DNA of 64,000 bases from positions 1 through 64,000 of the forward strand of contig JBJOOR010000014.1 of NCBI GenBank assembly GCA_046051225.1, read 5' to 3'. Made by a program: the position numbers and the translations under genes. The notes beneath the pieces are model-generated. The model did not search any database. It was not told where the DNA came from and saw only the letters and a program-made list of their open reading frames with translations. Positions 59,104 through 64,000 of the stretch are shown piece after piece; the first letter of the stretch is position 1; each line of letters opens with the position of its first letter. The DNA comes from CAIODY01 sp046051225. Its GTDB lineage: Bacteria > Bacteroidota > Bacteroidia > Chitinophagales > CAIODY01.

Positions 59104-59216
59104 GTAGTTTTCATTATACAAGCATTTTCAATTAGTTTATAAAAACAAACAATCAAAGCCTTAAGTGCAGTGGCTTCAAATTATTTTTACCTACATAATT
59201 TTAAAATAAAAAAGCA

Positions 59217-59915
59217 ATGTTAAATATAGTATTAGATGTAGTTGATTCATCAAAACAAATAGCACAAGCAGTAGCAAACGTGGCTGCGCCCGAACATTTA
59301 AGTTTGTTCGATTTAATTATGAAAGGTGGATGGATAATGGTTCCTATCGCCATTTTATTGTTCATTGCTATCTATTTTGTAACCGAAAGATTTTTAGTAA
59401 TTAATAAAGCTGGTAAGTTAGAAGATAATTTTATGGCTACTATTAAAGACCATATTACCAATGGTAATTTGCAAGGTGCAAAATCTTATTGCAAAGGTAG
59501 TGCTTCGCCCATTGCCCGTGTTATTGAAAAAGGTGTAAGCCGAATTGGAAAACCCATTAAAGAAATTGAACGCAGTATGGAAAATGTAGCCAAACTGGAG
59601 ATATATAAAATGGAACGTTTTTTAATCGTGCTATCTATTGTAGCTGGTATTGCGCCTATGTTTGGGTTCTTGGGTACAATTGTAGGTATGATGAAATTAT
59701 TTGTTGATATTTCGAATGTAAATAATCCTTCATTAAATACCATTGCAGGTGGTATTAATATTAAAATGGTAACAGCCGCTTCGGGTTTAATTGTTTCCAT
59801 TTTTGCATTTATTGGTTACCAAATTTTAAATAGTATGATTGATAAAGTGGTAAATAAAATTGAAACCGCATCATTTGAATTTTTAGACTTGTTACAAGAA
59901 CCAACTGAAAAATAA
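59217..59915 (+). CDS. exbB: MotA/TolQ/ExbB proton channel family protein
   Basis: Part of the inner-membrane motor that uses the proton gradient to energise TonB-dependent uptake. The 232-aa product has three membrane helices: one near residues 35-60 (GGWIMVPIAILLFIAIYFV) and two after the cytoplasmic loop (VLSIVAGIAPMFGFLGTIVGMM, IKMVTAASGLIVSIFAFIGYQIL). The GFLGTVxGM and ASGLxxxxxA segments line the channel. It is followed with no gap by exbD and then tonB, forming a standard trio. Confidence 0.93.
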   Translation: MLNIVLDVVDSSKQIAQAVANVAAPEHLSLFDLIMKGGWIMVPIAILLFIAIYFVTERFLVINKAGKLEDNFMATIKDHITNGNLQGAKSYCKGSASPIARVIEKGVSRIGKPIKEIERSMENVAKLEIYKMERFLIVLSIVAGIAPMFGFLGTIVGMMKLFVDISNVNNPSLNTIAGGINIKMVTAASGLIVSIFAFIGYQILNSMIDKVVNKIETASFEFLDLLQEPTEK

Positions 59916-60317
59916 ATGAATTTATCCAGACGAAATAAAAGCCGCCATATCGAAATTTATACCCACTCGATGAGTGATATACTTTTCTTTTTATTGTTTT
60001 TCTTTTTGATTGCTTTTACATTAGCAAACCCAAATGTTATAAAATTAACTTTACCAAAAGCCGATACCAACACATCAGCCAAACAAACGGTAGTAGTTAG
60101 TATTGATGCCGATAAAAACTTTTCGGTGGGTACAAAACCTGTGGCATTTAGCGATTTAGAAAATGAAATAAAACCATTTTTAGGAAATCAAACCGATCCT
60201 GCAATAGTTATTAATGCTGATAAATCGGTGCCGATTGAAGAAGTGGTAAAAGTGATGAATGTGGCTAAAAACTTAAAAGTAAAAGTGGTATTGGCTACCA
60301 AACCAATAAATGAATAA
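59916..60317 (+). CDS. exbD: Biopolymer transport protein ExbD/TolR
   Basis: Second component of the TonB motor. The 133-aa product has a single membrane helix at about residues 17-36 (SMSDILFFLLFFFLIAFTLA), with the essential aspartate in SMSDILFFLL, and a periplasmic ExbD domain (IKLTLPKADTNTSAKQ, VVVSIDADKNFSVG, PAIVINADKSVPIEEVVKVM). Directly abuts exbB (stop and start codons adjacent). Confidence 0.93.
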   Translation: MNLSRRNKSRHIEIYTHSMSDILFFLLFFFLIAFTLANPNVIKLTLPKADTNTSAKQTVVVSIDADKNFSVGTKPVAFSDLENEIKPFLGNQTDPAIVINADKSVPIEEVVKVMNVAKNLKVKVVLATKPINE

Positions 60318-60378
60318 GCAATAAAATTGTGGAATATTTTAATTCATGAATCTGAATGAAAAATATTTCTGAAATAAA

Positions 60379-61245
60379 ATGACAACAACCGACGAATTAA
60401 AATATCGCTATCAATCTGCTGGAATAACTATTTCAATTGCTATTGTATTGATATTGTTGTTGTATTTTATTCCATACTCAATTGGTAAAATTGCCGAGCC
60501 ACAAGAAGAAATGGGCATGCTTGTTAATTTAGGAAATAGCGCTGATGGTAGTGGCAATATTCAACCCATTAGCGATGCCGATAAAACGGAAGAAAGCAAT
60601 GCTAAAAATCATTCGTCGGCGGCTACACAAACCCCCGATGCTGTAAACACACAAGAAACTGAAGATGCTCCATCGGTTGAAAATCATAAATTAACCAATC
60701 AAAAAATAAAACCGATTAAGGAGAAGCCAATCGAGAATCCAAAACCTGATCCTGCAAAAATTGAAGCCGAAAGAATTGCTAAAGAATTGGCTGAAAAAAA
60801 AGCCAAGCAAGATGCTTTTAGAAATAAGCTGAAAGGTGCTATGAACAACGCTAATAAATCTGTAAGCGAAGGCGAAGGTAAAGGAAATGCAGACCAAGGT
60901 GTAGTAAACGGCGACCCTAATGCAAAGAATCATTTTGGTGAAAATACAGGACCAGGAACGGCTGGTGCAGGTTGGAGTATAAAAGGTAAAATTGGTTCAA
61001 GAGGTGTAAGAAAACGCCCTTCAATTATTGATAATTCGAAAGAAGAAGGAAAAATTGCTATAAACATTACTGTTGATGACCAAGGCAATGTAATCAATGC
61101 AAAATTTACCGAAAAAGGTTCAACCAATACAAGTGCATATTTAAGAGGATTGGCGTTAAAAGCTGCTAAAGAAATTAAATTTAACCCTAAGCAAGACGCC
61201 GATGATGAATCGGGGACTATAATTTTTAGATTTAAAAATAATTAA
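60379..61245 (+). CDS. tonB: TonB-family energy transducer
   Basis: Links the ExbB-ExbD motor to outer-membrane receptors. The 288-aa product has one N-terminal membrane helix (ITISIAIVLILLLYFIPYSI), a periplasmic linker rich in Pro, Lys and Glu (about residues 95-150: KPIKEKPIENPKPDPAKIEA), and a C-terminal domain of about 90 residues (GKIAINITVDDQGNVINAKF, AAKEIKFNPKQDADDESGTI) matching the TonB C-terminal fold. The gene is 61 bases after exbD. No receptor gene is nearby. Followed by a strong two-way terminator. Confidence 0.9.
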   Translation: MTTTDELKYRYQSAGITISIAIVLILLLYFIPYSIGKIAEPQEEMGMLVNLGNSADGSGNIQPISDADKTEESNAKNHSSAATQTPDAVNTQETEDAPSVENHKLTNQKIKPIKEKPIENPKPDPAKIEAERIAKELAEKKAKQDAFRNKLKGAMNNANKSVSEGEGKGNADQGVVNGDPNAKNHFGENTGPGTAGAGWSIKGKIGSRGVRKRPSIIDNSKEEGKIAINITVDDQGNVINAKFTEKGSTNTSAYLRGLALKAAKEIKFNPKQDADDESGTIIFRFKNN

Positions 61246-61281
61246 AATATAGTTAAATACACGAAATTCTAAAACATGATT

Positions 61282-61324
61282 GCAATAAAAAAGCCGATAC
61301 AATTTGTATCGGCTTTTTTATTGC
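61282..61324. terminator. Bidirectional terminator between tonB and ompH
   Basis: A perfect 20-bp stem (GCAATAAAAAAGCCGATACA paired with its complement) around a 3-base loop; both sides have A/T tracts, so it can stop transcription from tonB (plus) and from the ompH-like gene (minus). Confidence 0.95.
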
Positions 61325-61335
61325 AAGAGAAAAAA

Positions 61336-61911
61336 TTATTTTTTAGGTGCTGGCTGAATAACTTTAGCTGGTGTGCCATTAGCTGGTGCAACTGGCGTAG
61401 GCGCAGTAATATTCAATTCTTTTTTCACCAATTCCATAATATTATCACTGTCTTGTGCATATAAAAAAGCACCTACACTTGTATCAAATACATAAGCATA
61501 GCCATTTTTCTTAGCTACATCTTTAATAGCCGATTCTGCTTTTTTCAAAATGGGGTTATATAATTCTTCTTTTTTCGCAGCCACTTTTTCTTGAGCCGAT
61601 TGTTGAAAATCTTGAATCAATTTTTCTTTCTGTCCAATTTCCTTTTGTTTAATTTCTTTAACAGGATCAGTCATCAATTTTTCTTTAGTTTGATAATCCT
61701 GAACCATAGCTTGGTAATCAGCAACCATCGATTTCATTTGTTCTTCTAATGATTTTTGATAAGTTTCTAACTGTGCATCTGCATCTTTTAAACCTGGCAT
61801 CATTTGAATTAATTCGCCCGAATTAATATGACCAAATTTTGGAGATTGGGCAAATGATTTTGTACTAAATAATGTTGCAATGGTAATGGCGATAACTAAA
61901 ATTTTTTTCAT
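61336..61911 (-). CDS. OmpH/Skp-family periplasmic chaperone
   Basis: Chaperone that escorts unfolded outer-membrane proteins through the periplasm. The 191-aa product has a signal peptide (MKKILVIAITIATLFSTKSFAQ), then GHINSGELIQMMPGLKDADA, a long charged coiled coil (about residues 45-135) with the typical EEQMKSMVADYQAM and EIGQKEKLIQDFQQSAQ, and a core strand KNGYAYVFDTSVGAFLYA. The Pro/Ala-rich tail after about residue 168 (TAPTPVAPANGTPAK) is common in Bacteroidota. A TACATTTG box at 61970-61963 lies upstream. Confidence 0.92.
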   Translation of the reverse strand: MKKILVIAITIATLFSTKSFAQSPKFGHINSGELIQMMPGLKDADAQLETYQKSLEEQMKSMVADYQAMVQDYQTKEKLMTDPVKEIKQKEIGQKEKLIQDFQQSAQEKVAAKKEELYNPILKKAESAIKDVAKKNGYAYVFDTSVGAFLYAQDSDNIMELVKKELNITAPTPVAPANGTPAKVIQPAPKK

Positions 61912-61962
61912 TTTTTTGTTGGATATATTTTGTTTGTTTTTTGTTCAGATTTTTTGCGGTGG

Positions 61963-61970
61963 CAAATGTA
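61963..61970 (-). promoter_or_regulatory. TACATTTG -7 box upstream of the ompH-like gene
   Basis: Read on the minus strand TACATTTG followed by CCACCGC, 51 bases before the ATG at 61911. The -33 position holds no clean TTTG, so this is only a probable promoter. Confidence 0.45.
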
Positions 61971-62082
61971 AGTAAAAAAAAGTGAGCCTATTATTTTTTC
62001 CTTTACTCTATAAACTCATCAATGATGCCATTTATTATGCGATATTAATTTTATTACTTAATAATATTTGAATTCAAAAAAA

Positions 62083-63243
62083 TCATAAACTGTATTTTAG
62101 TTTTATAAAATCAATAGCTCTTATGAAAATGGGTTTATACCATAGTGTATAAGGTGCCGTATCTGATATGATATAATAAGCTGGAAATAGAAAGCAAATG
62201 ATAGCAATAGTTAAAAATAAATATCGCCATTCGCCACTATTTAATTTATTTTTTAAAATTAATACTGCTATAAAAATAAGTGGAAAAATATAAGCTCCGC
62301 TTCTAGTTTTATCAAATACTAAAATAGATGAAAGTGTAAATATTCCTATTATCAACAATAAAATAAAAGTTTTTAAATATTGTTTTTGATAAATCAGAAA
62401 CAATCCTAACACTATAATTAACAACCAATATCCTTCTAAAAATGTCCACATTGCCATACCCCAAAAATCAGTATCTGCTAATACTTTGGTAATAGTTGTA
62501 CCGCCAGTTTTTGTGTGTAAATTAAAAATTAATTGAATCGTTAATCTTAAAATTATTGCAATCAAAATTCCTAAGAATACAGCAATGGACGATTTATGTT
62601 TTTTGAAACTAAATGAAATTTCATTTTCGGAATTTAAAATTACATGAAATAAAAAAACCAAACAGCATGATAAATAGGCTCTTTCATCAGTAAAACAAGC
62701 TAATATTATACTACTTAAAATGATGAAATTATTTCGGGAAAGAATGGCTGTTAGAATAAAAAAATAAGCAATGCCATCAAACCAAGTATTAATATCGGTA
62801 AAGCCTGCATGACCTACATAAATAAAAGTAAAACCAATTGTGCCTAATACAGCAATGGTTTTATCATCTAATAATTTTAAGAACACTTGAAGCAAGAAGA
62901 ATAAAAACAAAAAATTTATTATCCACATAAATGCTACTGTAGCCCAATTATTAAACTGAAATATTTTGGCTATTAATGGAACCGTAATTCTAAAAGTTTT
63001 TTTTGCAGCATGCGATGCATCATTGTATGGTGGCTGCTTAAATAAATTTTCTTTTTTGAAATTATAGCTTTCCCAATTTTCATTTTTAAAAGCTGTAGGC
63101 AAATAAAAAAAAGCACCTGTTGAAAATATAAAAGAGGCAATGGTTAAAATTAATGTGGTTTTCCATTTCCAATATTTACTATTTGAAAATGTATGAATGG
63201 GGTTAAAAATAAATTGCTCAAGAGATTGGAATAAAAAACTCAT
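62083..63243 (-). CDS. Polytopic membrane protein, possibly of GT-C or EpsG type
   Basis: A 386-aa inner-membrane protein with about ten hydrophobic helices, among them KTTLILTIASFIFSTGAFFY, WATVAFMWIINFLFLFFLL, FFILTAILSRNNFIILSSII and WTFLEGYWLLIIVLGLFLI. The loop after helix three reads VGHAGFTDINTWFDGIAYF and the next loop has ACFTDERAYL; acidic loops of this kind occur in membrane glycosyltransferases, but no catalytic signature is certain. It lies 23 bases downstream of a nucleotide-sugar epimerase gene on the same strand, which suggests a role in polysaccharide or glycolipid synthesis. Confidence 0.75.
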   Translation of the reverse strand: MSFLFQSLEQFIFNPIHTFSNSKYWKWKTTLILTIASFIFSTGAFFYLPTAFKNENWESYNFKKENLFKQPPYNDASHAAKKTFRITVPLIAKIFQFNNWATVAFMWIINFLFLFFLLQVFLKLLDDKTIAVLGTIGFTFIYVGHAGFTDINTWFDGIAYFFILTAILSRNNFIILSSIILACFTDERAYLSCCLVFLFHVILNSENEISFSFKKHKSSIAVFLGILIAIILRLTIQLIFNLHTKTGGTTITKVLADTDFWGMAMWTFLEGYWLLIIVLGLFLIYQKQYLKTFILLLIIGIFTLSSILVFDKTRSGAYIFPLIFIAVLILKNKLNSGEWRYLFLTIAIICFLFPAYYIISDTAPYTLWYKPIFIRAIDFIKLKYSL

Positions 63244-63265
63244 AATTTAAATGGTTCAATTTTTT

Positions 63266-64000
63266 TTAAGAAATAATGGGTTCTAATTTTTCTTCATTTT
63301 CTTTTATCCAATCGTATATTTCTTGCATAATTTGTTTTACGCCAATCTGTGGTTTCCAGCCTGTAGCTTCTGTTATTGCTGTATTGTCAGTTATATAAAC
63401 TCTTATATCAGCTTGCCTATTTTCAAGTATTGGTTTAATCGGAATTATATTTCCAGTGATGCTACTGCAAATGTTGGTTAGTTCTAAAAGCGATGTGCTT
63501 ACACTTTCGCCACCACCTACATTAAATATTTTACCATTTACTTTTTCCATATCGTGCATTTGTATATCAATCAATCTATACAAATCTGTTACGTGCAAAA
63601 TATCTCTTATTTGTTTACCAGTGCCACCGTATCCATTATAAGTCAATTGTTTTTTCCAAAAATGTTTTGCCATCCAAAGTACTACTACGCCTTGATCGGC
63701 TTTGCCCATTTGCCATGGACCTGTTAAAACACCACATCTATTTATTACTGTTTTAATATTCATAAACTGGTTGTATTCCTGAATAATTAATTCGGAAGCT
63801 AACTTTGTAGCACCATACAACGAACGAAAACCTTTTAATGAAAAATCTTCATTTAAACCATTTTTTGAAATGCCAGGCATTGATTGATTTGAAGATACTG
63901 TGAATCGAGTAGCATCTTCTGTAAATTCAATTTTTTCAATATTTTCAATTGGGTAAACTCGGCTTGTTGATAGAAAGATAAAATCGCTTTTATGTTTTGC
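63266..64000 (-). CDS. NAD-dependent sugar epimerase/dehydratase, CDP-paratose 2-epimerase-like (5' end outside window)
   Basis: Extended SDR enzyme that changes the stereochemistry of a nucleotide-sugar. The frame stays open to the window edge, so at least 245 codons are present and the NAD-binding N-terminus is missing. Visible parts: KSDFIFLSTSRVYPIE (with the catalytic Ser/Thr), SLYGATKLASE (YxxxK pair), NRCGVLTGPWQMGKADQGVV and GYGGTGKQIRDILHVTDL, the last two typical of the CDP-paratose (tyvelose) 2-epimerase branch. A start at ATG 63880 would cut off the active-site serine and is not credible. Adjacent to a polytopic membrane protein gene. Confidence 0.88.
   Translation of the reverse strand, partial: AKHKSDFIFLSTSRVYPIENIEKIEFTEDATRFTVSSNQSMPGISKNGLNEDFSLKGFRSLYGATKLASELIIQEYNQFMNIKTVINRCGVLTGPWQMGKADQGVVVLWMAKHFWKKQLTYNGYGGTGKQIRDILHVTDLYRLIDIQMHDMEKVNGKIFNVGGGESVSTSLLELTNICSSITGNIIPIKPILENRQADIRVYITDNTAITEATGWKPQIGVKQIMQEIYDWIKENEEKLEPIIS

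Noticed and set aside
63266..63880. Complete epimerase starting at ATG 63880
   Set aside because: The frame is open upstream to base 64000 and encodes the conserved FIFLSTSRVYP active-site segment, so the gene continues beyond the window.

Overview
The window is AT-rich bacterial DNA from a member of the Bacteroidota, most likely a Chitinophagales/Saprospirales-like environmental lineage. Supporting signs are type IX secretion sorting domains of both type A and type B, promoters of the form TTTG-N19-TAnnTTTG, start codons without Shine-Dalgarno sequences, a bacillithiol-type YtxJ protein, HU/TPR/RNase G synteny, and a PiT plus DUF47 phosphate pair. The species cannot be named from the sequence alone.

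Layout. 1-2.3 kb: rpsF-rpsR-rplI with a textbook promoter, then a minus-strand unit of a tiny lipoprotein (not called by simple ORF length cut-offs) and ytxJ. 2.4-6.4 kb: Mpl-type murein ligase, a DEDDh exonuclease with an ExoX-like tail, a Dol-P-Man-synthase-like GT2 and a GT9 heptosyltransferase-like enzyme. 6.4-21.7 kb: a surface-protein locus of three giant T9SS type B proteins (1254, 1583, 1912 aa) with two small secreted paralogues between the first and second. 21.8-31.7 kb: Mrp ATPase, ABC exporter, HU, TPR protein, a 29-aa AURKAIP1/COX24-like ribosomal microprotein, RNase G, M23 peptidase, peroxiredoxin, a T9SS type A protein and a thioredoxin-like protein. 31.8-34.1 kb (minus): glutaryl-CoA-type dehydrogenase, a small membrane protein, an RDD protein. 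34.4-38.6 kb: kinase-response regulator-kinase signalling cluster. 38.7-48.0 kb (minus): methyltransferase, cysteine desulfurase, two secreted proteins, TrmD, RibF, a GT-C-like mannosyltransferase. 48.1-55.9 kb: a nucleotidyltransferase gene pair, then nuoI-J-[mntA-hepT]-K-L-M-N. 56-64 kb: tRNA-Arg(CCG), DUF47/PiT, SRPBCC, GNAT, ExbB-ExbD-TonB, OmpH/Skp, a polytopic membrane protein, and an epimerase cut by the window end.

Most noteworthy: (1) a roughly 190-208-residue module with six cysteines at matching places occurs five times in the three giant proteins, each time nested at the same point of an Ig-like domain; (2) a complete HepT-MntA (HEPN/nucleotidyltransferase) toxin-antitoxin pair sits inside the complex I operon between nuoJ and nuoK, and a second nucleotidyltransferase pair lies just before nuoI, where nuoH would be expected; (3) six apparent TTG start codons coincide with the last three bases of a TAnnTTTG promoter box, so the genes really start further downstream, some with almost no leader; (4) a perfect 20-bp inverted repeat and several families of small intergenic palindromes. 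No CRISPR array, rRNA operon, transposase or phage gene was seen.
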